A DNA stretch of 64,000 nucleotides. It comes from Planctomycetota bacterium. Its GTDB lineage: Bacteria; Planctomycetota; UBA1135; JADKAF01. The stretch's first letter is position 1, and each line of letters begins with the position of its first letter. The notes under the pieces were generated by a model. That model had not been told where the DNA came from, did not search any database, and saw nothing but the letters and a program-made list of their open reading frames with translations. Shown piece by piece: positions 52,124-61,689 of this stretch. The stretch spans positions 62,001-126,000 of the forward strand of contig JADKAF010000001.1 in the NCBI GenBank assembly GCA_016719295.1, given 5' to 3'. The translations under genes and the position numbers were made by a program.

Positions 52124-55026
52124 GAGCGCGTGACGAAGCCATCGAGGTTCATGATCCAGCGCGCGAAGCCCGTCCAGAGCGCGCGCTCGGCCGCGTCGGC
52201 TCCCGCGCCGGCGAAGGCCTCGGCCGCTTCGCGATCGGCCTCGAAGCGGGCGCGGAGCACCGCGAGATAGCGTTCCGCCGCGCCGCGCTCGCGCTCCGTC
52301 GGCGCGCGACCGAGCGCGAGCAGGAAGCCGCTCCGCAGGCGCTCCGCATCGCCGCTCCGCTCGCGCCGCAGCCGCTCGCCGAAGAGGCGCGCGAGCTCCA
52401 GGAACGCGGGATCGTTGGCGAGTGCCAGCGCCTGCAGAGGCGTGTTCGAGCGCGTGCGCCGCGTGCAGGAGTTCACGCGATCGGGCGCGTCGAAGAGCGC
52501 GCTCAGCGCGTACTCGTTCGCGCGGAAGGTCGCCGTGTAGAGCCCGCGGCGATAGCGCGCGCCGCCGACCGATTCGGGCCACTTGTTGCCCGACGAGCTG
52601 AGCCGCATGAGCTCGGGCGGCATCGGTGGATAGACGCTCGGGCCGCCGATCTCGGGCACCAGCGCGCCGCTCGCGGCGAGGGCCAGATCGCGCACGATCT
52701 CGGCCTCGACCCTCCAGCGGCTCTGGCGCGCGAGCAGGAGATTCCGCGGATCGCGTTCGGCGAGCGCGGGGATCACGCGAGAGCTCTGGCGGTAGGTGCG
52801 GGAGCTCAGGATCTCTCTCAGCAGCGCGCGGGTGCTCCACCCGAGCTCCTGGTAGCGCCGCGCGAGATGATCGAGCAGCTCGGGATGCGCCGGCAGCTCG
52901 CCTTGCGTGCCGAAGTCCTCGTGCGTCGGCACGAGCCCTTGTCCGAAGAGCTCGGCCCAGAGGCGGTTCACCGCGACGCGCGCGACGAGCGGGTTCGCTC
53001 CCGATACGAGCCAGCGCGCGAGGTCGAGGCGCGTCGGCTCTGCGGCGCTGGCGTCCCGTGTGAGCGGGGGCAAGCAGGCCGGCGTGCTCGCGCTCACCGC
53101 TTCGCCGGGGCTCAGGAAGTCGCCGCGCCGATGCACGAAGGTCGCTCTCGGCTCGGCGCGCTGCAGGAGCACGAGCGTGCGCGGCAGGCTCGCGCGATGC
53201 TGCGCGAGTGCGTTCGCCGCGGCCTCGCGGGCCTTCCGCTTCGAGCGGCCTTCCTCATCACCGAGCGCGAGCGACGCCGGGGCGGCCTCGGTCGCGGAGA
53301 GGCGCCATCGCCCCAGGTTGTAGCGCGGCGCGCCGTCGTCCTCGCGGAACGCGAGCTCCAGGCGCAGCGTTCGCGGCGCGGCGAGCACGAGCGATTCCTC
53401 GAGCACGAGCTGCAGCTCGCGCTCCACGTTCGCGGCGGGGACACCGCCGATCGCCCAGCCATCGCGCAAGTCGGCACTGAGGGCGTCGCGTGCGGGATAG
53501 CCCTTCTGCTCGTGGTCCGCGCGCGCCTCCGCGAACGCGAGCGGCGCGCCTCCCTCGAGCGCCGCGGTGACCTGCGCGAGCACGAAGTTGCCGTTCGGCG
53601 CGCGGCCGGGGCCCTGCTTCGGCAGCGAGGGATGGGTCAAGGCTTCGAGGCGCAGCGCGCGCCAGCTGCCCGCGGGGAGCTCGAGCTCCACGACATAGCG
53701 ATCGTTGGCGGGGTTCGCGCCCTGCGCGAGCAGCGAGTCGTCTTCGAGCACGCGGAGCTCCGCGCCTTCGGCGCGCGCAGACGCGACGCGCAGCACGCGC
53801 CATTCGTCGCGCGTCCGCGGCGCGTGCGCCGCGAGCTCGATCCGCGCCAACTCGTGCGCGCGCTCGAGCTCCGCGGTGCGCGCGGCCTGCTCCGCGCTCG
53901 GCAGCTCGAGCTCGGCGTCGTCGGCTTGCTCGAAGAAAGCGTAGAGCGAGAAGTAGTCGCGCTGCGTCAGCGGATCGTACTTGTGATCGTGGCAGCGCGC
54001 GCAGCCCAAGCTCAAGCCGAGCCAGGTCGAGGCCAGCGCCTCCGTGCGATTCGTCTGCGCCTCGACGCGGTACTGCTCCTCGTCGCTGCCGCCTTCCTCC
54101 TGATGCGGCGAGTTCCGCGCGAAACCCGTGGCGACGCGATCTTCCCTCGTCGCGTTCGGCAGCAGATCGCCGGCGAGCTGCGCGACGGTGAATCGATCGA
54201 AGGGCAGGTCTTCCTCGAACGCGCGGATCACCCAGTCGCGATACGGCCAGATCGACCGCGGCTGGTCGTTGGCGTAGCCGTTGGAATCGGCGTAGCGCGC
54301 GAGATCGAGCCAATGTCGCGCGCGGCGCTCGGAGTAATGCGGCGAATGCAGCAGGCGCTCGATCACGCGCTCCCATGCATCGGCCGAGGGATCGCTCTCG
54401 AAGGCGGCGATCTCCTCCGGCGCGGGAGGCAGCCCGAGAAGATCGAGGCTCGCGCGGCGGAGCAGCGTCGCGCGATCGGCCTCCGCAGCGAGCTCGAGCC
54501 CCTCTGCCGCGAGACGAGCCGCGACGAAGGCGTCGATGGACGAGGCTTTCTCCTCGTCGCGCGCGAGCGGCGGAGCTTCGGCCTCCTGCAGCGGCTCGAA
54601 GGCCCAGTGCGCCGGCAGCTCGGCACCGGCGTCGATCCAGCGCGCGAGCAGCGCGATCTCGCTCGTGCTCAGCGCTTCGCCGGCTTCGGGCGGCGGCATG
54701 CGCTCCTCCGGATCGTCGCTCTGCACGCGCGCGAGCAGGGCGCTCTGCGCGGCGGCTCCCGGTGCCAGGAGCGCGCGCGACGCACCCTCTGCGCGGCGCC
54801 AGCCCTCGTCGCGATCGAGGCGCAGCTCGGCTTTCCGCGCCGCGGCGTCCGGCCCGTGGCAAGTGAAACAGCGCGCGGCGAGGAGCTTGCGCGCGGCGCG
54901 CCCCAGGGCCGCGGCCTCCGGCTCCTCCGTTTCCACCTCTCGCTCCGCGCCTCGCTCCGCGCGCGCGAGCGGAGCGAGGGCGGCGAGGGCGATCGCGAGC
55001 CAGGCGTGCAGGATCGAGCGGTTCAC
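52120..55026 (-). CDS. DUF1549/DUF1553 planctomycete cytochrome-type protein
   Basis: The classic partner of DUF1501. A signal peptide (ILHAWLAIALAALAPLARA) precedes a PSCyt1-type heme domain (CFTCHG), a DUF1549 region with LLRRASLDLLGLPP, HWLDLARYADSNGY and GCARCHDHKYDPL, and a C-terminal DUF1553 region with GLVPTHEDFGTQGELP, ILSSRTYRQSS and RRTRSNTPLQALALAND. The GTG at 55026 fits the signal peptide; the frame is open another 90 bases upstream, which is less likely. 968 residues. Probable secreted redox enzyme acting with the DUF1501 product. Confidence 0.92.
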   Translation of the reverse strand: MNRSILHAWLAIALAALAPLARAERGAEREVETEEPEAAALGRAARKLLAARCFTCHGPDAAARKAELRLDRDEGWRRAEGASRALLAPGAAAQSALLARVQSDDPEERMPPPEAGEALSTSEIALLARWIDAGAELPAHWAFEPLQEAEAPPLARDEEKASSIDAFVAARLAAEGLELAAEADRATLLRRASLDLLGLPPAPEEIAAFESDPSADAWERVIERLLHSPHYSERRARHWLDLARYADSNGYANDQPRSIWPYRDWVIRAFEEDLPFDRFTVAQLAGDLLPNATREDRVATGFARNSPHQEEGGSDEEQYRVEAQTNRTEALASTWLGLSLGCARCHDHKYDPLTQRDYFSLYAFFEQADDAELELPSAEQAARTAELERAHELARIELAAHAPRTRDEWRVLRVASARAEGAELRVLEDDSLLAQGANPANDRYVVELELPAGSWRALRLEALTHPSLPKQGPGRAPNGNFVLAQVTAALEGGAPLAFAEARADHEQKGYPARDALSADLRDGWAIGGVPAANVERELQLVLEESLVLAAPRTLRLELAFREDDGAPRYNLGRWRLSATEAAPASLALGDEEGRSKRKAREAAANALAQHRASLPRTLVLLQRAEPRATFVHRRGDFLSPGEAVSASTPACLPPLTRDASAAEPTRLDLARWLVSGANPLVARVAVNRLWAELFGQGLVPTHEDFGTQGELPAHPELLDHLARRYQELGWSTRALLREILSSRTYRQSSRVIPALAERDPRNLLLARQSRWRVEAEIVRDLALAASGALVPEIGGPSVYPPMPPELMRLSSSGNKWPESVGGARYRRGLYTATFRANEYALSALFDAPDRVNSCTRRTRSNTPLQALALANDPAFLELARLFGERLRRERSGDAERLRSGFLLALGRAPTERERGAAERYLAVLRARFEADREAAEAFAGAGADAAERALWTGFARWIMNLDGFVTRS

Positions 55027-55378
55027 GGCGGCCGGAGGACGGGGACGGAGCCCTACCTTATCCGGCGGCCGGTCGGGCGAAGCGCTCGAAGTGCAGCGGT
55101 GAGGCACTTTCTCCACCTACATCCTCAGGCGGAGGCGGTCGCGGGTGCGAGCTGGCCGAGGAATCCGAGCCCCACTCCCCGTCGCGCCCGCCGCTCGTCC
55201 ACCCCTGCGCGAAGCGCGGCGGCACGGGGAGGCTCTCTCGTTGGAAGAGCTCGCGGCTCGAGCGGCCGGCCTCGATGCGCGCGGGCCTCTGGTAGAGGGT
55301 GAGGTCGCGCGGCACCCGCGGACCCCTGATGGCGAAGGCGCTCTCCGCGGCTTCCGCGCTGCCCCTCTCGCGTGCCTC
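55027..55378. other. 352-base gap in the cytochrome cluster
   Basis: Contains only the doubtful 85-residue frame. The part nearest 55100 is relatively A/T-rich (TTTCTCCACCTACATCC) and could hold the promoter of the DUF1553 gene. No hairpin with a T-run was seen. Confidence 0.3.
55058..55315 (-). CDS. possible small protein (85 residues)
   Basis: An open frame from a GTG, in the 352-base gap between the octaheme gene and the DUF1553 gene, same strand. Early codons are mostly G/C-ending (PRDLTLYQRPARIEAG), the second half is low-complexity and Ser/Pro-rich. No family, signal peptide or Shine-Dalgarno is evident. May be a chance frame. Confidence 0.25.
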   Translation of the reverse strand: MPRDLTLYQRPARIEAGRSSRELFQRESLPVPPRFAQGWTSGGRDGEWGSDSSASSHPRPPPPEDVGGESASPLHFERFARPAAG

Positions 55379-57712
55379 TCAGCGCCCGCCGTCGCCCTGC
55401 AGCTGCTCCAGAGCCCGACGCCAGCGCTGGACCGCGGCGGCGTTCCCGCGCTCCTCCTCGTACGCGGCGAGCGCATGGAGCACGTCGCGGTCCGCCGGGC
55501 GCTCGCGCTGCGCGCGCTCGAGGACCGCCAGCGCTTCGTCGCGCGCCCCGGCGTCGTGCAGCGCGACCGCGTGCACGAACGCGTAGCGCGCGTTTCGCGG
55601 AGCGAGCTCGTGTGCGCGACGGAGCTCCTCTCGCCCGCGCTCGCGCTCGCCGGTGCGCGTGAGCAGCAAGCCGAGGGCGTGCGCTACGTCGGCGTTCGCG
55701 GGCTCTAGCAGCTGCGCGCGCTCCAAGCTCTCGCGAGCTCCGGCTTCGTCGCCGCGCAAGCGCTGCACGTCGGCGAGATTCACCCAGGCGGGTACGAAGC
55801 GCGGATCGAGATCGCGCGCCTGCCCGAAGCAACGCTCCGCTTCCGCCGCGTTGCCCGCGCGGAGCTCGAGGTTGCCGAGGTTGATCCAGCTCTGCGGGCG
55901 CTCGGCGAGCGCGAGCTCGGCCTCGCGCGCCTCGGCGAACGCCGCGGCGTAGCGCTGCTGCGCTTCGGCGGAGAGCTGGCTGCGATCGGTTCCGGCCAGC
56001 GCGCGCGCCGCGGCGATGCGGACGAGGCGCGTCGGATCGGCGAGCGCCGCGAGGACCGCGCCGGACGGCGGGAGCGCCTCGAGCTCCGCGAGCGCGCCGA
56101 GCGCTGCGGCGCGGATGAGCGGCTCGGGATCGGCGAGCGCCGCGTCGAAGGCGCGGAGCGTGCGCGTCCCCGCGAGGGGCGGGAGCAGGTTCCACGCCGT
56201 GGCGCGCGCGATCGCGGGCTGCGCCGCGTCCGCGGCGAGGCGCAGCAGGCGCTCTTCGGCGTCGGCGGTTCCGCGGCGGCCGGCGCTCAGCGCTCGAGCG
56301 AAGTGGGGGAGCTCCTCGCGCGGCGCCTCGCGCCACGAGCGGACCGCGTCGTGCGCCCACTTGGCGCCCTTCTCCGCGTGACAGCTCGCGCAAGCGTTCG
56401 GCGTGTCGAGCTCGAGCGTCAGATCGGGACGCGGGACGCGGAACGAGTGATCGCGTCGCCCATCGACGCCCATGTAGGTGCGCAGCGGCATGTGGCAATC
56501 GACGCAGGCGCTGCCGAGCGAGCCTCTCGCGTGGCCGTGGTGCTTCGGCGTGTCGAACTTCGCCGGCAGATGGCACTGCGAGCAGACCGCGTTCCCCGGA
56601 GCCTTGAGCGCGCTCGAGTGGCTGTCGTGGCAATCGGAGCAGCGGACGCCCTGCGCGTGCATCTTGCTCTGCACGAACGAGCCCCACTCGAAGACTTCGT
56701 CGAGGATCTGGCCGTCGGCGTGATAGAGCCCTTCGTCGAGCAGCGCGGGGCGGTACGCGTCGAGGAAGCGCTCCTCGGGCTGCGAGTGCTCGACCAGCGG
56801 TCCGCGGCGCGCATGGCAGCGCGCGCAGGTCTCGAGCTCCTCGGTGCCGCGCGGCTCGCCTTGCCACTCGGCGATGCCGCGCGCTTCGTCGCGCATCACC
56901 CAGGCGCCCTGCGGGGCGCTCAGGCGGCGTGCGAAGCCGCGCCGCGCATCGCGCGCGCGTGCCTCCGCGTCGCCTTCCGCCCACGCGACGTGCGCGGAGC
57001 CCGCGCCATGGCACGACTCGCAGCCCACGCCGAGCTCGGCCCAGCGCGTGTCGTAGGCATCGCGCGCGCGGTCGTAGCGCTTGTCGAGATCGGTCGCGTG
57101 GCACTCCGCGCACTGGTGGTTCCAGCGCTGCTCACGCCCGGTCCAGTGCAGCGGATCGCCCGCCGGGGGCGGCGCGTCGGCGTAGAGGTGATACCAGCGC
57201 TGGCCACCCTGCTCCCCAGCGCGCGTGTCCCAGGCGATGCCGAGCGACTGCACGATGCCGCGAGGGAACGCGATCAGATATTGCTGCAGCGGATCGCGGC
57301 CGAAGGTGTGGGCGATCTCGAACTCGCGCATCGCGCCGCTCGCGTCTTCGGTGGCGACGTAGAACTTGCCGTCGCGCTCCTGGAAGCGCGTGGTGACGCC
57401 GGCCGCGTGGAACGCCGCGTTCGCGAAATCGCCGCGCACGTGCTCGGCCGTCGCGGGCTGCATCGCGTGTGCGTGGTCGGAGCCCTTCCAGCTGCCGTGC
57501 TGCTGCGGATGGCAGGTGGCGCAGCGCGCCGAGCCCACGTAGCTCGCGGCGCTCGCCGAAGGCCCGCTCGCGGAGGCCGGCGGCGCAGGCGAGCGTTCCT
57601 CACCGCAGGCGGCGTAGAGCACGGCGCTCGCGGCGAGCAGAAATACCGCGAGGGCCGCGCTCGACGCGCGGCCCTCGGACAGGGCAACTGCAGATTCGTG
57701 CTCGTTCGACAT
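55379..57712 (-). CDS. octaheme c-type cytochrome with HEAT-like and TPR repeats
   Basis: An N-terminal hydrophobic segment ending in a possible lipobox (AVLYAACGEE), then eight CxxCH sites in order: CATCH, CAECH, CESCH, CARCH, CSDCH, CSQCH, CVDCH and CASCH. This arrangement is seen in multiheme cytochrome/TPR proteins of Planctomycetota and Acidobacteriota. HEAT-like repeats follow (DPEPLIRAAALGALAELEAL, then DPTRLVRIAAARAL), and three or more TPRs (AWVNLADVQRLRGDEAGA, for example) end the protein. 777 residues. Probably membrane-anchored and periplasmic; electron donor or acceptor not known. Confidence 0.85.
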   Translation of the reverse strand: MSNEHESAVALSEGRASSAALAVFLLAASAVLYAACGEERSPAPPASASGPSASAASYVGSARCATCHPQQHGSWKGSDHAHAMQPATAEHVRGDFANAAFHAAGVTTRFQERDGKFYVATEDASGAMREFEIAHTFGRDPLQQYLIAFPRGIVQSLGIAWDTRAGEQGGQRWYHLYADAPPPAGDPLHWTGREQRWNHQCAECHATDLDKRYDRARDAYDTRWAELGVGCESCHGAGSAHVAWAEGDAEARARDARRGFARRLSAPQGAWVMRDEARGIAEWQGEPRGTEELETCARCHARRGPLVEHSQPEERFLDAYRPALLDEGLYHADGQILDEVFEWGSFVQSKMHAQGVRCSDCHDSHSSALKAPGNAVCSQCHLPAKFDTPKHHGHARGSLGSACVDCHMPLRTYMGVDGRRDHSFRVPRPDLTLELDTPNACASCHAEKGAKWAHDAVRSWREAPREELPHFARALSAGRRGTADAEERLLRLAADAAQPAIARATAWNLLPPLAGTRTLRAFDAALADPEPLIRAAALGALAELEALPPSGAVLAALADPTRLVRIAAARALAGTDRSQLSAEAQQRYAAAFAEAREAELALAERPQSWINLGNLELRAGNAAEAERCFGQARDLDPRFVPAWVNLADVQRLRGDEAGARESLERAQLLEPANADVAHALGLLLTRTGERERGREELRRAHELAPRNARYAFVHAVALHDAGARDEALAVLERAQRERPADRDVLHALAAYEEERGNAAAVQRWRRALEQLQGDGGR

Positions 57713-57782
57713 CGCGCCGCGGGGGGAGCGTCGTTCCCTTGGGAACGCCCGCCCGCGGCGCAGGATAGCACGCGTCTTGGCG

Positions 57783-58622
57783 CTAGCGACCGATGCCGAT
57801 CAGCGCGCAGGAGGCGTTGCCGGCCTTCAGCTCGAGGCGCGCTCGGCCGAGGTAGCTCGTGGAGGCATCGCCGATCACCTGCTCGAGCTCGGCGCGCTGC
57901 TGGCGCAGCACGCTCTCCAGGCGGGTGCGGATCTGCTCGACGGTCTTCGCGCCGTTCGCCTCGAGCTCCTGCATGCTCTGATTGCGCTCGCGCACGATCT
58001 CGAGCAGGCGCTTGTTGCGCTCGATGGCGTCGATCTGGCGATCGAGCTGGTCGACCTGGGTGGCCAGGTCGGTGTGCTCGCTCTCGAGGCGCGCCTCGAG
58101 CTGCTGGAGCTGCTCGGCCTGCTCCTCGAGCTGCGTCAGAGCGAACCCGGCTTCCTCCTGACGCGCGACGTAGGAGTCGCGGGTCCGGCGGATGCGCTCG
58201 CTGCGCGCGGCGAGGACCTCGGCGCTGGCGCTGCGCGCCAGCACGGCGCCGCCGATCTCGCGAGCCGAGGTGGCCTCGCCAAGGCGCTGGTCGAGCTGCG
58301 CGAGGTCCTCGTTGGCGAGCTCGACGACGCGCGCCGAGATCGCGCGCTGCTCGGCCAGCTCGCGCATCTGGGCCTCGAGGGTCGCGCGGTCGGAGCGGAC
58401 CTGGGAGAGGCGCTTGGGGTACTCGCGCTGCAGGCTCTCGAGCTCGCCGCGCAGCACGCGGGGGTCGTTGGGGTCCTGCTGGAAGAAGGAGTGCATCTCG
58501 CCCTTCAGCTCGTGGGCCATGCCGCGCACGCGGTGGGAGCCGAGGAAGAAGAAGGCACCAGCGCCGACGATCCCGACGATGACGGCGGCGCGGAAGACGA
58601 AGCGGAAGAGTCCACGGATCAT
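57783..58622 (-). CDS. membrane-anchored coiled-coil protein
   Basis: One N-terminal membrane helix (about 10-28, VIVGIVGAGAFFFLG) followed by a long Glu/Gln/Arg/Leu heptad-rich coiled coil (about 55-250) and a short end. No family recognised. 279 residues. It sits about 210 bases from the ECF sigma factor gene, which is divergent, so the sigma factor could control it (inference). PspA-like roles cannot be claimed from sequence. Confidence 0.7.
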   Translation of the reverse strand: MIRGLFRFVFRAAVIVGIVGAGAFFFLGSHRVRGMAHELKGEMHSFFQQDPNDPRVLRGELESLQREYPKRLSQVRSDRATLEAQMRELAEQRAISARVVELANEDLAQLDQRLGEATSAREIGGAVLARSASAEVLAARSERIRRTRDSYVARQEEAGFALTQLEEQAEQLQQLEARLESEHTDLATQVDQLDRQIDAIERNKRLLEIVRERNQSMQELEANGAKTVEQIRTRLESVLRQQRAELEQVIGDASTSYLGRARLELKAGNASCALIGIGR

Positions 58623-58833
58623 GACGGCGTAGCTCCGGCTGATTGGGGGCGCCGCACGGACCGCGCGGCACCCGGAACGCCGCCCTTGTTCGGAAGTGGG
58701 CGTCCGACATTTCAGGGCGGGCTCCTCGACGGCTGTTTTTCTGGGGCTGCCCTTTCGGGAACTCCGCACGTACCCAGAATGCTGGCGCCCTCCTGCCGCA
58801 GCGCGCCGCTCCCGCGCCGGAGCCCGTCTCTCC

Positions 58834-59589
58834 ATGCACCCTTCCTTCACGACCGGAACGATCGCGCGCTTGAAAGCCCGCGACCCCCAGGCCTGGTTCG
58901 AGCTCTGGCAGGTCTTCGGGCCGATCCTGCGCGCCCACCTCGGGCGCTGGGGCGGCAAGCGCATCGGGCCTCAGACGGTGGAGGACCTCTCGCAGGAGAC
59001 CCTGACGGCGCTCTCGGAGTCGATCGACCGTCACGATCCGGCGCGCGGGGCGAAGTTCTCGACCTGGCTGCTCTCGATCGCGCGGCACGTGCTCGGCGAC
59101 GAGATGGATCGCCGCACGGCGTTGAAGCGCGGCGGAGGTGTCCGCCCGCAGAGCCTCGACGAGCATGTCTTCGCGCCGGCGCTCGAGGTCCCGCCCGGCA
59201 GCAGCTTCGAAGCTGCGGTCTTCCAGGCCAAGATCGCCGAGGCGATCCGCCGGGCCGAGGCGGAGTCCGAGCTCGTCGACTTCACCGTGTATCGACTGCG
59301 GATCTTCGAGGGGCGGGCCGGGCGCGAGGTCGCCGAGTCGCTCGGGCTCAGCGAGGCCGCGGTCAGCCGACGTCTGACCAAGGTCCGCATCACCCTGCGC
59401 GAGCGCGTGCGCGAGGTGGTGAGCGCCTACAGCTTCACCGAAGACGAAAGAAACGAGGCCGAGCGCAAGGGACTCGCGGCGGATCCCAACAAGGCGGACG
59501 ACGCCCTCTTCGACGAGGCGCTGGCGGAGCTCTACGAGGCCGCTACGCGCCCCGATTCGGAGGGCTCGCCGTCCTCCCGTCCCGCCTGA
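58834..59589 (+). CDS. ECF-type RNA polymerase sigma factor
   Basis: A 251-residue sigma factor. Region 2 has the VEDLSQETLTALSESI segment and STWLLSIARHVLGDEM; region 4 has the helix-turn-helix (REVAESLGLSEAAVSRRLTKVR). A ~50-residue Asp/Glu/Ala-rich tail follows, probably a regulatory contact. The ATG is preferred because upstream residues do not resemble a sigma factor. It lies 20 bases before a membrane kinase gene, and a coiled-coil gene is divergent. Sigma/kinase pairs are a planctomycetal feature. Confidence 0.88.
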   Translation: MHPSFTTGTIARLKARDPQAWFELWQVFGPILRAHLGRWGGKRIGPQTVEDLSQETLTALSESIDRHDPARGAKFSTWLLSIARHVLGDEMDRRTALKRGGGVRPQSLDEHVFAPALEVPPGSSFEAAVFQAKIAEAIRRAEAESELVDFTVYRLRIFEGRAGREVAESLGLSEAAVSRRLTKVRITLRERVREVVSAYSFTEDERNEAERKGLAADPNKADDALFDEALAELYEAATRPDSEGSPSSRPA

Positions 59590-59609
59590 TCCGCGCCCAG
59601 GACACCGCC

Positions 59610-61646
59610 GTGCACTTCGCCGGGATCATCGTCGTCCTCACCCTGCTCTCGGGCTTCGCCTTCGTCGCCTTCCAGCTCCTGAGCGGTCCGCTCTCGAGCT
59701 TCGTGCAGCGCTGCTGCGCGTTCTTGGGCGGCGTCATCGACGACTGCCTGCGCGCGACGGGGGCGGCGGTCGCCTGCGTGCTCTTCCTCGCGAGCGCTTG
59801 CTGGAGCATCGTCGTCGGGCGTTGGGCTGCGACGGGGCACTACTTCCGCGCGGCGAAGAGCGAGCTCGGCACCGCGCTGCGCCTCATCTACCGCGCCTCG
59901 CTGCGCCGGCCGCTCGAGCTCGTCTGGCTCGGACCCATGGTGCGCCAGTTCGAAGACTCGGTGGGCAACGTGATCGCGCGCGCGCCGGGGCGCGACTACC
60001 GCCGCGGCAAGGACGAGTTCCCCGGCTATCGCGTGCTCGAGGCGCTGCCGAGCGGCGGCTCCGGCGCGCGCCTGTGGCTCGCCGAGCCGCTGAAGCCGAA
60101 GGCGGGTCGCCACGAGAACCCGGAGATCGCGCGCGCGCAGCGTTCGCGTCCGGATCGGGTGGTGATCAAGGCCTTCTCGCTCGAGGAGGGCACCGAGCTG
60201 CCGCAGATGCTGCGCGAGAACCGCGCGCTGGAGGCGGCGCGGCGCATGGGCCACGTGATCGAGCACGCGACCGACGGCCGGCGCTTCTACTACGTGATGC
60301 CCTTCGTCCCCGGCGAGGACCTGCGCACGCGGACCCTCGTGCTGCACGAGCGCGCGGAGCGCGACGGCCTGGATCCCGAAGGCGCGCGCATTGCCTTGGG
60401 CTACGTGCGCGACCTGCTCGAGGACCTGGAGCGCTTCCACGCCGCAGGGCTCTGGCACAAGGACGTGAAGCCCGAGAACATCCTCGTCGACCACGGCCGC
60501 GCGCGGCTCGTGGACCTGGGGCTCGTGACGCCGCTCGCCTCGGGCATGACGCTCACGACGCACGGCACCGAGTACTACCGCGATCCCGAGCTGGTGCGCG
60601 AAGCGCTGAAGGGGGCCAAGGTCCACGAGGTCGACGGCGTGCGCTTCGACCTCTACGGCGCGGGCGCGGTGCTCTACTCGCTCTTCGAGAGCTCCTTCCC
60701 CGCGCACGGCGTGCTCTCGCGCTTCGCGAAGCGCTGCCCCGACGCGGTGGCTTGGATCGTGCGGCGCGCGATGGCCGATATGCACCACCGCTATCGCACG
60801 GCGCGCGAGATGCGCGCGGACGTGGACGCGGTGCTCACCGCGACGGATCCGTTCGCGCTGAAGCCGGCGCAGCTCCCGTCGTGGCGCGGCGAAGACGCTG
60901 TCGAGCTCGCGTCCGCTCCGATCGGTACCGCTCCTGCTGCGCCGCTGCAAGCGCTTCCGACGCTGCCGGCCGCAGCGATCCAGGAGCGCGCGCCGCGGCG
61001 CATCGAACGCGACGACGCCTCGGCGCCGGCTCGCCCGCGCCGTGGGCGCAGCTGGCTTGTGATGGCCCTGATCCTCTTGCTCGGGATGGGCTTCTTGGCC
61101 TTGTTCGTCACCCCCGGGCGCACGGTGCGGATGGATGGCGGTCCGAGCTCCATCGCCTCGGCCGAGAGCAGCCTCGGATGGCGTCAGCAGAGCTCGCAGA
61201 CCCCGAAAGGCGGAACCGTGCAGATCACGAGCTTTCGCGGCACGGGTTCCAGCTTGCAGGTGGATGGTGGGCCGCTGCTCCTCATCGACCTGCGCGGTGG
61301 CCGGGCGCGCGAAGAAGGCGATGCGTTGATCGCCGAGCTGGCCGCGGAGGGCATCAAGCTGCACGGCATCGGCGGACCGCCGCAGGACAAGGAGCTCTCG
61401 AACCTCTACAGCCAAGCCAAGGCGGAGTACGTGGAGCACCTGCAGGGCTACGATCGAACGCTCGGCTTCGGTCGCCTGCTGCAGCGCCGCGCCTCGCGCG
61501 GTCTGGATGGGTTCGTCTTCCTGCGTGCCTCGCTCGCCGGCGGCGACGAGCAGCTCGAGATCTTCGCGGCGCTGCGCGACGGCGTCTCGCCGCTGGCCGA
61601 CCTCTTGAGCTATCTACCGGTGCGGATCGCGGAGCGAGGGCGTTGA
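59610..61646 (+). CDS. membrane-embedded Ser/Thr-like protein kinase
   Basis: Two N-terminal membrane helices (about 4-24 and 50-70), a kinase domain and a third helix (481-500) before a ~180-residue extracytoplasmic domain. The kinase core has P-loop LPSGGSGARLWLAE, the catalytic Lys K187 (VVIKAF), HKDVKPEN (283-290, HRD changed to HKD) and DLG (302-304, for DFG) with GTEYYRDPE as activation loop. The changed motifs mark it as atypical, but all key acids and Lys are present. It follows the ECF sigma gene by 20 bases and probably regulates it or is regulated by it (inference). The GTG at 59610 is the likely start; the frame is open far upstream. Confidence 0.8.
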   Translation: MHFAGIIVVLTLLSGFAFVAFQLLSGPLSSFVQRCCAFLGGVIDDCLRATGAAVACVLFLASACWSIVVGRWAATGHYFRAAKSELGTALRLIYRASLRRPLELVWLGPMVRQFEDSVGNVIARAPGRDYRRGKDEFPGYRVLEALPSGGSGARLWLAEPLKPKAGRHENPEIARAQRSRPDRVVIKAFSLEEGTELPQMLRENRALEAARRMGHVIEHATDGRRFYYVMPFVPGEDLRTRTLVLHERAERDGLDPEGARIALGYVRDLLEDLERFHAAGLWHKDVKPENILVDHGRARLVDLGLVTPLASGMTLTTHGTEYYRDPELVREALKGAKVHEVDGVRFDLYGAGAVLYSLFESSFPAHGVLSRFAKRCPDAVAWIVRRAMADMHHRYRTAREMRADVDAVLTATDPFALKPAQLPSWRGEDAVELASAPIGTAPAAPLQALPTLPAAAIQERAPRRIERDDASAPARPRRGRSWLVMALILLLGMGFLALFVTPGRTVRMDGGPSSIASAESSLGWRQQSSQTPKGGTVQITSFRGTGSSLQVDGGPLLLIDLRGGRAREEGDALIAELAAEGIKLHGIGGPPQDKELSNLYSQAKAEYVEHLQGYDRTLGFGRLLQRRASRGLDGFVFLRASLAGGDEQLEIFAALRDGVSPLADLLSYLPVRIAERGR

Positions 61647-61689
61647 GACCTCGCTCCGCCCGCGCGTGGAACGGCATTCTGAACGGCGG

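Noticed and set aside
57777..61646. A 1289-codon open frame extending the kinase far upstream
   Set aside because: The upstream part is antisense to the coiled-coil gene and in another frame to the sigma factor; it is open only because of the high G+C content.
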